Assembly (NCBI GenBank): GCA_023954415.1
Contig: JAMLIB010000006.1
Location: 62,001-126,000 of the forward strand
DNA length: 64,000 nt
Direction: 5' to 3'
Source: Trueperaceae bacterium
GTDB lineage: Bacteria; Deinococcota; Deinococci; Deinococcales; Trueperaceae
In this document: piece by piece, positions 51,166 to 58,632 of the stretch
How positions within the stretch are numbered: the stretch's first letter is position 1
Layout: every line of letters begins with the position of its first letter
Made by a program: the position numbers and the translations under genes
The notes under the pieces: generated by a model
The model's database searches: none
Told to the model about the DNA's origin: nothing
Seen by the model: only the letters and a program-made list of their open reading frames with translations

Positions 51166-52082
51166 GGAGCCCCCCCGTTGCCGGGTCCGTGTTCCTCGAG
51201 CGCGGCGGCGAGGTCGCGGTGTTGCGGCTTGCTGCGGTACGCGCCGGCCAGGTCCTGGCTCAACCGCTCCACCACCGCGACCGAGCGGTGCTGACCGCCC
51301 GTACAGCCAACGGCCACGGTGTACGTGTTGCGGCCGGAGCTCTCCGCCAAGTGCGCGAGCGAGCGCACGAGCATGCGGATCTGGTGGTAGAGCTCCAACG
51401 CTTCCGGCGTGAACACGTACTCCTGCACGTCGGCGTTCGTGCCTGGCAGGCGCCGCAGCCTCTCGGCGTAGTAGGGGTTCGGCATGCCGCGCACGTCCAG
51501 TACGACGTCGACATCCGTGGGTATGCCGCGCTTGAAGCCGAAGGACACGAGCCGCAGCAGCGTGCCGACCCCGCCCGAGAAGCGGTCCCACAGGAGCTGC
51601 GTGAGCGTCCGGACGTCCGTGTTCGAGGTGTCTATGACGTCGTCGGCCAGGGCCCGCAGGGGCTGCAGTGCGACGCGTTCGGCCGCGAGGTCGGCCGTGA
51701 GCGTGCCGGCCGCCATGGGGTGCGCGCGGCGCGTGAAGTTGTAGCGCTTCACGAGCACCTCGTCAGAAGCGTCCAGGAAGATGAGGCGCGGCGTGAGGCC
51801 GCGCTCCTTGAGCTCGGCCACGGCGTCAGGGACGTCCGCGAGCAGCTCGCGCACGCGGATGTCGATGCTGATGCAGATGCCCTTCCAGTCGCCCCCGAGC
51901 GTGCCGACGAACGTCGCCCACAGCTTGGGAGGCAGGCTGTCGACCGTGTAGAAGCCGAGGTCCTCGAGGGCATGGAGTGCCGAGGTCTTGCCAGCGCCGC
52001 TCAGGCCCGTGAGGACGACTAGGGGACGGGCCGCCACTTCCTGCTCCGCTCCGCTCTCGGTCACCTGCTCGCCGCGGCTCAT
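51162..52082 (-). CDS. rapZ: RNase adapter / nucleotide-binding protein RapZ (YvcJ)
   Basis: A 306-residue P-loop protein. Walker A VLTGLSGAGKTSALHALED, second motif YTVDSLPPKLW, DASDEVLVKRY, and the C-terminal domain with DVRGMPNPYYAERLR and the conserved GCTGGQHRSV. In E. coli RapZ controls GlcN6P synthase via sRNAs; in Gram-positives the homologue acts beside YvcK. ATG 52082 overlaps the SPOR stop (ATGA); an earlier in-frame ATG (52106) is less likely. It sits between the SPOR protein and yvcK. Confidence 0.94.
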   Translation of the reverse strand: MSRGEQVTESGAEQEVAARPLVVLTGLSGAGKTSALHALEDLGFYTVDSLPPKLWATFVGTLGGDWKGICISIDIRVRELLADVPDAVAELKERGLTPRLIFLDASDEVLVKRYNFTRRAHPMAAGTLTADLAAERVALQPLRALADDVIDTSNTDVRTLTQLLWDRFSGGVGTLLRLVSFGFKRGIPTDVDVVLDVRGMPNPYYAERLRRLPGTNADVQEYVFTPEALELYHQIRMLVRSLAHLAESSGRNTYTVAVGCTGGQHRSVAVVERLSQDLAGAYRSKPQHRDLAAALEEHGPGNGGAP

Positions 52083-52762
52083 GGCGCCTCGCTCTTGAGG
52101 TCGCACGCCACGAGCAGGTCGCCCTGCTCGACGATCGCGACCTCACCGATCTGCGCAAGCAGGCGGCCAGGGCAGACGATATGGGTGTGGCCGTCGACGA
52201 CCTCCGCCACGAAGCGGACCCCGCCCCGCACGGCCTCGGTGAACTCGGCGCTCGGCAGCTCGCCGACCGGGGGGATGGGGCCGTAGCCCTGCTCCAGGCG
52301 CCAACGACTGCCGTCGTGCATCACGCGCGCGCCCAGGCCGCTCACCTTGACGTTGAAGGCCGGGACCGCGCCCGGCTCGCGCACGGGCTCCCATTCCGAC
52401 GGCTTGACGAAGCCGACCGTGCTCGTCGCGCATGAGCGCGCCGGGCCGCCGTCCGTGTACTCGACCACGGCGGCTTCCCGCGTGATGCGACCCCGTAACG
52501 CGTCGGCCATGGCCTCCGCGGCCTCGCGGCTCGTGAAGCAGCCGACGCGCACCCGCACGAACTGCATGCCGTCTTGCATGGCGAACTCCGTGTACGCGTC
52601 GAAGTCCCTGAGGCGCAGCTCCGCCGCAGCCGCCTGGGCCTCGCGGTAGTCGCGCAGCGCGACGGTCTGCACGGCCCAGGCACGGGGGCCGCCCTCCTGC
52701 GCCGCCGCCCACCCGCCGAGCAGCGCCACGAGCAGCAGCCACGCCGCCGCTCGTGCGCTCAC
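52079..52762 (-). CDS. secreted SPOR-domain protein
   Basis: A 227-residue protein with a signal peptide (ARAAAWLLLVALLGGWAAAQ). A SPOR-like module follows: WAVQTVALRDYREAQAAAAEL, FVRVRVGCFTSREAAEAMADAL. This fold binds denuded glycan strands at division sites. The C-terminal half has TVGFVKPSEWEP and a beta-rich segment of unknown type. The GTG start overlaps hisH (GTGA), replacing a longer frame without signal-peptide logic. Envelope function is consistent with its rapZ-yvcK neighbours. Confidence 0.8.
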   Translation of the reverse strand: MSARAAAWLLLVALLGGWAAAQEGGPRAWAVQTVALRDYREAQAAAAELRLRDFDAYTEFAMQDGMQFVRVRVGCFTSREAAEAMADALRGRITREAAVVEYTDGGPARSCATSTVGFVKPSEWEPVREPGAVPAFNVKVSGLGARVMHDGSRWRLEQGYGPIPPVGELPSAEFTEAVRGGVRFVAEVVDGHTHIVCPGRLLAQIGEVAIVEQGDLLVACDLKSEAP

Positions 52763-53397
52763 GCGGCGGCTCCGGGCGTGCCGGAGGCGAGGTTGGAGAG
52801 CACCCGCAGCCCGACGGCCTGGCTCTTCTCGGGGTGGAACTGCGTGGCGTGGACGTTGGCTAGGGAGAAGGCGGAGAGGAAGCTCACGCCGGCGTACTCG
52901 GTGGTGGCGCTGGCCGCGGGGCGGTCCTCGAGCCCGACGTCGGCGTAGTAGGAGTTCGCGAAGTACACGTACGCCCCCGTGTCGACCCCGGCCAGGAGCG
53001 GGAAGTCGGAGCCTTTCGTCAGCCGGTTCCAACCCATCTGGGGCACCGGCGCGACGCCCTGCGGGAAGCGCCTGACCCAGCCGGGCAGGAGGCCGAGCCC
53101 GGGCTCCCCGGGCGCCTCGTCAGACCCCTCGAGCAGGAGCTGGAGGCCCACACAGATGCCGAGGAACCGCCGGCCGCTCGCCACGTGCTCCCGCACCGCC
53201 GCCTCGAAGCCGGAGGCCCTGAAAGCGCGAGCCACCTGCCCGAAGTGCCCCTGGCCGGGGAGGACGAGCAGGTCCGGCTCGCCGACGGCAGCGGGTTCCG
53301 ACACGACCCTGGGCGCGAGCCCGGCGACCGCCAAGGCGCGCTCGATGCTCCTTAAGTTGCCCGCGCCGTAGTCGATGACGACGCTGGTGAAGCTCAC
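52759..53397 (-). CDS. hisH: imidazole glycerol phosphate synthase glutaminase subunit HisH
   Basis: A 212-residue class I amidotransferase supplying ammonia to HisF. It begins VVIDYGAGNLRSIERAL, has the oxyanion region LPGQGHFGQ, the nucleophile Cys82 in GICVGLQLLLEGSDE, and H188/E190 in QFHPEKSQ. The GTG start overlaps the hisB stop (GTGA); the longer upstream frame is not homologous. HisF is not in this window, so the pathway is split across loci. Confidence 0.95.
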   Translation of the reverse strand: MSFTSVVIDYGAGNLRSIERALAVAGLAPRVVSEPAAVGEPDLLVLPGQGHFGQVARAFRASGFEAAVREHVASGRRFLGICVGLQLLLEGSDEAPGEPGLGLLPGWVRRFPQGVAPVPQMGWNRLTKGSDFPLLAGVDTGAYVYFANSYYADVGLEDRPAASATTEYAGVSFLSAFSLANVHATQFHPEKSQAVGLRVLSNLASGTPGAAA

Positions 53398-54002
53398 AGC
53401 ACGCCCTTGGTCGAGGGCAGGTCGGCATGGGTGACCTTCACGGCGTCGCGCAACGCCCTGGCGAAGGCCTTCATCACCGCCTCGCACGCATGGTGAGTGT
53501 CGTCGGCGCTGATGAGACGGACGTGCAACGTCGCGCCGGCGTGGTTGGCGAAGCCCCTCAGGAGTTCGCGGAGGTGGTACGCCGTGAAGCCCCCCGAGTC
53601 GCCATGCAGCGTGCCCGGGTCGAAAGTGATGTGCGGGCGCCCCGACAGGTCGACGACGGCGTGAGCCAGGGTCTCGTCCATCGGAACGAACGCGCTCCCG
53701 TAACGCTCGATGCCTTGACGGCTCCCGAGCGCCTCCGAGAACGCCTGGCCGATGACGATGCCGCAGTCCTCGGCCAGGTGGTGTACGTCGACGTGCAGGT
53801 CGCCGCTGCCGGCGAGCGAGAGCGCGAGGCGCCCGTGGCGCACGAGCTGCTCGAGGAGGTGATCGAGGAAACCGTGCCCCGTCGTGACGCTGCCGGCTCC
53901 CGACGCCGAGGCGTCCGTCGGCGATGCGTCCAGGTCGACGGTCACGCGGATGCGCGTCTCGCGCGTCTCGCGAACGACCTCAGCGCTGCGTGTCAGGTCC
54001 AT
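53394..54002 (-). CDS. hisB: imidazoleglycerol-phosphate dehydratase HisB
   Basis: A 202-residue monofunctional dehydratase (Mn-dependent), sixth step of histidine synthesis. Metal-binding His motifs are HGFLDHLLEQLVRHG, VDVHHLAEDCGIVIGQA and the C-terminal DDTHHACEAVMKAFARAL, with DLSGRPHITFD between. No N-terminal phosphatase domain is present. ATG 54002 has GGAGGG upstream and overlaps hisC by 23 nt. It overlaps hisH by 4 nt. Confidence 0.96.
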   Translation of the reverse strand: MDLTRSAEVVRETRETRIRVTVDLDASPTDASASGAGSVTTGHGFLDHLLEQLVRHGRLALSLAGSGDLHVDVHHLAEDCGIVIGQAFSEALGSRQGIERYGSAFVPMDETLAHAVVDLSGRPHITFDPGTLHGDSGGFTAYHLRELLRGFANHAGATLHVRLISADDTHHACEAVMKAFARALRDAVKVTHADLPSTKGVL

Positions 54003-55074
54003 CTCGTCCCTCCAAGGGCACGGCGGTCGCGGCGGCCGCCTCGCAAGCGGCCAAGAACGCGTCGTTCTCGGAACTAGTGCCGACGGAGACCCTGAGGCAG
54101 CCCTCGGCGCCGGGCAGGTGGTCCTGGCGCCTGATCACTACCCCGGCCTCGAGCAGGCGGCGGTACCAGGCCTCCGGGTCCGCGACCCGGAAGAGGATGA
54201 AGTTCGCCTCGGACGGGAACGGCTCCACGCCCGGGAGCGCCGCGAGGGCGGCACTGAGGCGGCGGCGTTCGGCCAGCACATGACGCACCCGCTCGGCCAC
54301 GAGGCCCTGCTCGTCCAGCAAAGCCGTGGCAACGGTCGTCTGCCAGGCGCCGATGCTGAACGGCAGGAGCGCCTTGCGCACTTCCTCCGCGACGTCCGGG
54401 TGCGCCAGCGCGTAGCCGACGCGCGCGCCGGCGAGCCCGAGCGCCTTGCTGAACGTGCGCAGGATGACGACGTTCTCGTGACGCGCCGCCAAGCCCTCGA
54501 GGTTCTTGCCGGCGAACTCGGCGTAGGCCTCGTCCACCACGACGAGGAGCTCGGGACCGGCCGCCTCGACCAGGCGCTCGATCGCGCTCTCCTCGAAGAG
54601 GTTGCCCGTCGGGGCTGCCGGGTTGGCGAGGAAGAGCACGCCCGCGCGACCCGCGACTGCAGACGCCAGGTCGTGCTCGGGCAGGGCGAAGCCCGGCAGG
54701 AGGGGGACCTCCACGAGCTCGGTCCCCAACAGGCGCGCCTGCGCGGAGTACACGGCGAACGTCGGCGCGACCGTTATCACGCTGCGCCCTATCCCCGAGA
54801 CGATGGTGATGGCCTGGATGAGCGTGTTCGAGCCGTTGGCGACCACCACCGCCTCGGCGGGCAAGCCGTGGCGGTCCGCCAAGCGGGCCTCGAGCGTCCG
54901 CGGCCCCAGGTCGGGGTAGCGGTTCCATGCCACGTTCGCGAGCGCGCGCGCGACCCGCTCCTTGACGACCTCGGGTACGTCGTCCGGGCTCTCGTTCTGG
55001 TCGAGCTTGATGGGCTCGGGCCGCGGGGTGAAGCGGTACGGCGCCAGGGCCTTGACGGCGGTCCTTATCGTCAT
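53980..55074 (-). CDS. hisC: histidinol-phosphate aminotransferase HisC
   Basis: A PLP-dependent class I/II aminotransferase of 364 residues. It shows IKLDQNESPDDVP, NRYPDLGPRTLEARLA, VVANGSNTLIQAI, NPAAPTGNLF, VVDEAYAEFAG and the PLP-lysine in RTFSKALGLAGARVGYAL. Start 55074 is preferred over ATG 55083, because TAGCAT ends exactly 7 nt before it while the earlier ATG lies within and just after that box. First gene of the his-rapZ-yvcK operon. Confidence 0.95.
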   Translation of the reverse strand: MTIRTAVKALAPYRFTPRPEPIKLDQNESPDDVPEVVKERVARALANVAWNRYPDLGPRTLEARLADRHGLPAEAVVVANGSNTLIQAITIVSGIGRSVITVAPTFAVYSAQARLLGTELVEVPLLPGFALPEHDLASAVAGRAGVLFLANPAAPTGNLFEESAIERLVEAAGPELLVVVDEAYAEFAGKNLEGLAARHENVVILRTFSKALGLAGARVGYALAHPDVAEEVRKALLPFSIGAWQTTVATALLDEQGLVAERVRHVLAERRRLSAALAALPGVEPFPSEANFILFRVADPEAWYRRLLEAGVVIRRQDHLPGAEGCLRVSVGTSSENDAFLAACEAAAATAVPLEGRDGPDTQR

Positions 55075-55081
55075 GCGTGAC

Positions 55082-55087
55082 ATGCTA
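55082..55087 (-). promoter_or_regulatory. candidate -10 element of a leaderless transcript (hisC)
   Basis: On the minus strand TAGCAT ends 7 nt before the ATG at 55074. It overlaps the alternative ATG at 55083, arguing against that start. Confidence 0.55.
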
Positions 55088-55129
55088 GCGCGCTTCGGGG
55101 AGCGCGCTTCGCTGGGGTCGACCCCCGGC

Positions 55130-57256
55130 TTACTGCCCCATGCGCTTGCGGACGTCGGCGATCAGGCCGTCGGTGGTGGCCTGCAGGCCCGGATCGAGCC
55201 GCCCCGCCTCGGTGAACTCGGTGATGGAGTCGTCTAAGCGCTGGATCGCGTAGTAGACGATGCCGAGGTTCAGGTGCGCCTGAGCGTTCTGCGGGTTGGC
55301 GGCGACCGCCCTGCGGAGGTAGTCCAGGGCGAGATCGAAGCGGCCGAGCTCGATCTGGGCGTAGCCCAGGTTGTTCAGGACGGTGTCCGAGCTCGGGTAG
55401 GTCTGCAACGCGACCTCGTAGTCCGAGACGGCGCCGCGCGTGTCGCCGTTCAGCTGCTTGGAGTAGCCCAGATAGAAGGACGCGAGCCCGTTGGCCTGCG
55501 CCTCGGTCGAGCGCGAGAAGGCGGCGACGGCGGCGGCGTAATCGCTGACGTCCAGGGCGTAGAGACCCTGCTGGAACGCCACGCCGGCCTCCTCGGAGAA
55601 CACCACTTCCGCGCCGCCCGTCAGCTGGCTCTGCTGGTCGAGGAGGTCGAGGCTGCGGCGCGCGACGGCCTGGTTCGGGTCGACGGCGAGAGCCTTCTCG
55701 AGCGCCTGGCGGCCATCCGTGAGGCGGCCGACGCGTACGAGCGCGGTCCCGTACAGCGCCTGCAGCTCGGCGTCCTCCGGATCGGCCGCGACGAGCGGTT
55801 CGATGAGACCGAGCGCCCCGGAAGCGCGGCCCGCGGCGAGGTACAGCTCGGCGAGGCTCCGGTCGACGTCCGCGCCGGTGCCGCGCAGGGACTCGAAAGT
55901 GCGCTTCGCGCCCGCGAGGTCGCCGCGGCGCGCCTGTGCGACGGCCAACAGGTTGCCGACCGAGGTGTCCGTGGGGTACTGCGTGAACAGGGGTCCGAGG
56001 AGCGCCTCCGCCTCCTCGGCTCTGCCGGCCTGCAACAGGAGGTCGGCTTGCGCGACCCGCAGGTCGACGCTGTCCGGGTAGGCCTCCTGCCCGTCGCCGA
56101 CGATGCGCAGCGCCTGATCCGCGTAAGCGGAAGGCAGCAACCGCGCCAGGGCGTAGAGACCGGCGGAGCGGGCCAGCGGGTCCGTGAGCGCCTGCTGGAG
56201 GTAGGCGAGCGCGTCGCCGCCGGCGCCGGCGCTCACGAGGCGCTGCATGACGGAGCCGCGCAGGAGGACGGACTCGGGGGTGTAGCTCTCGGCCCGCCTG
56301 AGGGTCTGGAGGGCACGCTGGGAGTCGCTCTGCAGTCCGGCGAGGCGCACGTAGGCGTCCACGAAGCGCGGGTAGGCCGCGATGGCCGCCTGCAGGTCGG
56401 CGGCGCTCGCGTCCGTGCCACCCGGCAGTGCGGCCCGGCCGACGAGGGCGACGGCGTGGGCGGGGTTGGCGGCGAGAGCCGCCTCGAACGCGGCGGCGGC
56501 AGTCTCGTCGCCTGCCGCGTCGAGCACTACGCCGGCGGTCGCCTGGACCTCGGCATCGTCAGGCGCGAGCGCGACCGCGCGTTTCGCGGCCGCGACGGCC
56601 GTCTCGAGGTCGCCTTCCAAGGCTGCGGTGCGCGCGTACTCGACCACCACCCATGCCGAGCCGGCGTCCAGCTCGGCCGCCACGGCGAGGTCGTCCAAGC
56701 GCGCGCCGGGCAGACCCGACGCCGCCAGGCCCGTGGGGCCGAGGCTGGCCACGCTCGGGGTCTGCGCGGCGGCGGCCTTGACCTTGGCAAGCGCAGCGCT
56801 CGAGACGTCTGGCGAGACGACCTTGGCGACCGCCTCGGCCGCGTTCGCGGCGAGGGAGGCGGGATCGCTGCCCTGCACCTGGAGCGCCTGAACACCCCCA
56901 CCGACGACGACGTTGAGCGCCGCCCTCACGCCGCCGCCACCCGTGGTGACGCTGCCCGTCACGACGGCGCTGGCGTCGAACAGCCTGCCGACGGTCGCGC
57001 CGACGTCGACCTGCGCGGCGGCGGCCTTGTTGGCCACGAGGGCGGCGTCGCCGACGGGGGGGACGTACGTGCCCGGCAGTTGGTTGAGGGCGTGTTGCAG
57101 GGCCGTCGGCAGCCCCAGTTGGTACGGCGACACGGCGGCGTCCGTGTCGAACGGCAGGATCACCACGCGCTTCACGGCCGTGGTGCCCTGCGCGGCCGCG
57201 AAGGTAAGCGCCAGGGAGAGCGCCAGCACCGAGAAGAGGGTCGAGGATCGTCGCAT
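55130..57256 (-). CDS. secreted TPR-repeat protein
   Basis: A 708-residue protein with a signal peptide (RRSSTLFSVLALSLALTFAAAQ). An N-terminal domain (AVKRVVILPFDTDAAVSPYQ, VTGSVTTGGGGVRAALNV) resembles CsgG/TolB-N-like envelope modules. About 13 tetratricopeptide repeats follow (e.g. DSTVLNNLGYAQIELGRFDLALDYLRRAV, AHLNLGIVYYAIQRLDDSI in shortened form). It probably scaffolds envelope complexes. An in-frame GTG (57259) directly precedes the ATG. It reads toward hisC, 55 nt away, but hisC has its own -10. Confidence 0.85.
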   Translation of the reverse strand: MRRSSTLFSVLALSLALTFAAAQGTTAVKRVVILPFDTDAAVSPYQLGLPTALQHALNQLPGTYVPPVGDAALVANKAAAAQVDVGATVGRLFDASAVVTGSVTTGGGGVRAALNVVVGGGVQALQVQGSDPASLAANAAEAVAKVVSPDVSSAALAKVKAAAAQTPSVASLGPTGLAASGLPGARLDDLAVAAELDAGSAWVVVEYARTAALEGDLETAVAAAKRAVALAPDDAEVQATAGVVLDAAGDETAAAAFEAALAANPAHAVALVGRAALPGGTDASAADLQAAIAAYPRFVDAYVRLAGLQSDSQRALQTLRRAESYTPESVLLRGSVMQRLVSAGAGGDALAYLQQALTDPLARSAGLYALARLLPSAYADQALRIVGDGQEAYPDSVDLRVAQADLLLQAGRAEEAEALLGPLFTQYPTDTSVGNLLAVAQARRGDLAGAKRTFESLRGTGADVDRSLAELYLAAGRASGALGLIEPLVAADPEDAELQALYGTALVRVGRLTDGRQALEKALAVDPNQAVARRSLDLLDQQSQLTGGAEVVFSEEAGVAFQQGLYALDVSDYAAAVAAFSRSTEAQANGLASFYLGYSKQLNGDTRGAVSDYEVALQTYPSSDTVLNNLGYAQIELGRFDLALDYLRRAVAANPQNAQAHLNLGIVYYAIQRLDDSITEFTEAGRLDPGLQATTDGLIADVRKRMGQ

Positions 57257-57264
57257 CACGGCGG

Positions 57265-57270
57265 AGTATA
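57265..57270 (-). promoter_or_regulatory. candidate -10 element of a leaderless transcript (TPR gene)
   Basis: On the minus strand TATACT ends 5 nt before GTG (57259) and 8 nt before ATG (57256), an in-frame GTGATG pair. No Shine-Dalgarno sequence is present. Confidence 0.6.
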
Positions 57271-57383
57271 CCCAGCTGCTCGTGAGAACCGCCTGTTGCG
57301 AGCGGCGCTACCTGCCCACGAAGGGCCGTGGTGGGCCGCCTGCGCCCATCGCGGAGGCCGGAGTCCGGAAGCGGGGCCGGACG

Positions 57384-57797
57384 TTAGAGGCGGAAGCCGG
57401 CCGGGAGGAGCGCGCCCACGGTCGTCTCCCTGACCGCACCGGCAGTGTTCACCAGGTACACGCGCGCTTCGGGCGCGAACTCGAAGAGCACCTGCCTACA
57501 GGCGCCGCAAGGTGTGGCCGGTTCGTCAGCGGACGAGACGACCACCACCTCGGTGAACGTGCGCTCGCCGGCGGTGGCCAACGCCTGGACGGCCGACTGC
57601 TCCGCACAGCGCGTCAGGCCGAAGCTCGCGTTCTCCACGTTCGCCCCCGCGTAGATCGTGCCGGACGCCGCGCGCAAGGCCGCCCCGACGGGGAAGCGCG
57701 AGTAAGGCACGTAGGCGTTCGCCTGCGCCCTCCGCGCCGCCAGCCAGAGGTCCTGCGGCACGCCGGCCGGCGCGTCCGCCATGTGCAAGCTCGTCAC
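57384..57797 (-). CDS. cdd: cytidine deaminase
   Basis: A 137-residue zinc enzyme deaminating cytidine or deoxycytidine in pyrimidine salvage. Motifs are YSRFPVGAALRAASG, ENASFGLTRCAEQSAVQAL (Cys ligand with catalytic Glu) and ATPCGACRQVLFEF (the Cys pair). The GTG start at 57797 is preferred over ATG 57782 because GGGAGG lies 6 nt upstream and GTGA overlaps the dgkA stop. Last gene of the envelope cluster. Confidence 0.94.
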   Translation of the reverse strand: MTSLHMADAPAGVPQDLWLAARRAQANAYVPYSRFPVGAALRAASGTIYAGANVENASFGLTRCAEQSAVQALATAGERTFTEVVVVSSADEPATPCGACRQVLFEFAPEARVYLVNTAGAVRETTVGALLPAGFRL

Positions 57798-58186
57798 GCC
57801 CCGCCTCCCAGCACGCCGGCCAGCTTGGACACGAGCGGCGGCCCGATCACGAGTATGCCGACCAGCAGCGCCACGCCGGCCGCCACGAGCACGGCGGCGG
57901 CGGCGAGGTCCTTGGCCGCGGCGGCCGTCGGGTGGACGCTCGGCTCGACGAGGTCGACGAGCGCCTCGATGGCGCTGTTGAGGAGCTCGAGGCCAAGGAC
58001 CAGGCCGGCCATAACGAGCACGGGCGTGTACGGTGCCCCCGACCACCAGCAGAGCAGGCCGGCCGCGGCGCCGATCGCGACCTCGATCCGGAAGTTCCGT
58101 TGAGTGCGCCAGGCCTTGCTGAGGCCCGCGTACGCGAAGCCGAAGGCGCGCGCCAGCCCACGGTCGCCCACGCGCCCGTGGCTCAC
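57794..58186 (-). CDS. dgkA: diacylglycerol/undecaprenol kinase DgkA family
   Basis: A 130-residue membrane kinase with three hydrophobic segments. It shows FAYAGLSKAWRTQRNFRIEV, the family signature ELLNSAIEALVDLVEPSVHP with the catalytic Glu, and AAAKDLAAAAVLVAAGVALLVG. Homologues of this size phosphorylate undecaprenol (Gram-positive type) or diacylglycerol. The GTG start overlaps the ybeY stop, and the stop overlaps cdd, both by 4 nt. The ybeY-dgkA-cdd order is common in bacteria. Confidence 0.92.
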   Translation of the reverse strand: MSHGRVGDRGLARAFGFAYAGLSKAWRTQRNFRIEVAIGAAAGLLCWWSGAPYTPVLVMAGLVLGLELLNSAIEALVDLVEPSVHPTAAAAKDLAAAAVLVAAGVALLVGILVIGPPLVSKLAGVLGGGA

Positions 58187-58632
58187 GCGCCGTCCGCCTC
58201 TCCGGCCAACGCGACCATCTTGGCCTGCGCCTCCAGGAACGGACGCCAGGCCGCCTCGTCGACGTGATCGAAGCCGACGAGGTGGGTGATCGCGTGGCCG
58301 GCGAGCACGAGCACCTCGGTCTCCAGGTCGTGGCCGTGCTCGAGGGCCTGGCGCCGAGCGGTGTCCAGGCTGATGAAGACGTCGCCCAGATGCGCCACGC
58401 CGGGGAACCACTTCCCGTCCGGCTCGAAGGTCGGGTAGGAGAGCACGTCGGTGGGGCCCGTCACCCCCCGGTCGCGCTCGTTGCGCTCCGCCATGGCCTC
58501 GTCGTCCACGAGGACGACCGTCAGCTCGCGCTCCCGCCACCCTTCAGCGTCGAGGTAGGCGGTGAGGACCGCCTCGAGGCGCTCAACGCGAGGGAAGCGT
58601 TCCGTCTCGTCCAACACCTCTACGTGCGCCAC
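58183..58632 (-). CDS. ybeY: endoribonuclease/rRNA maturation factor YbeY
   Basis: A 149-residue metalloprotein for 16S rRNA 3' maturation and ribosome quality control. The zinc site is H113-x3-H117-x5-H123 in GHAITHLVGFDHVDE, preceded by TDVLSYPTFEPDG and LGDVFISLDTARRQA. The GTG start has GGAGGG 8 nt upstream. It overlaps the HD-hydrolase gene's 3' end by 50 nt, and dgkA by 4 nt. Confidence 0.94.
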   Translation of the reverse strand: MAHVEVLDETERFPRVERLEAVLTAYLDAEGWRERELTVVLVDDEAMAERNERDRGVTGPTDVLSYPTFEPDGKWFPGVAHLGDVFISLDTARRQALEHGHDLETEVLVLAGHAITHLVGFDHVDEAAWRPFLEAQAKMVALAGEADGA

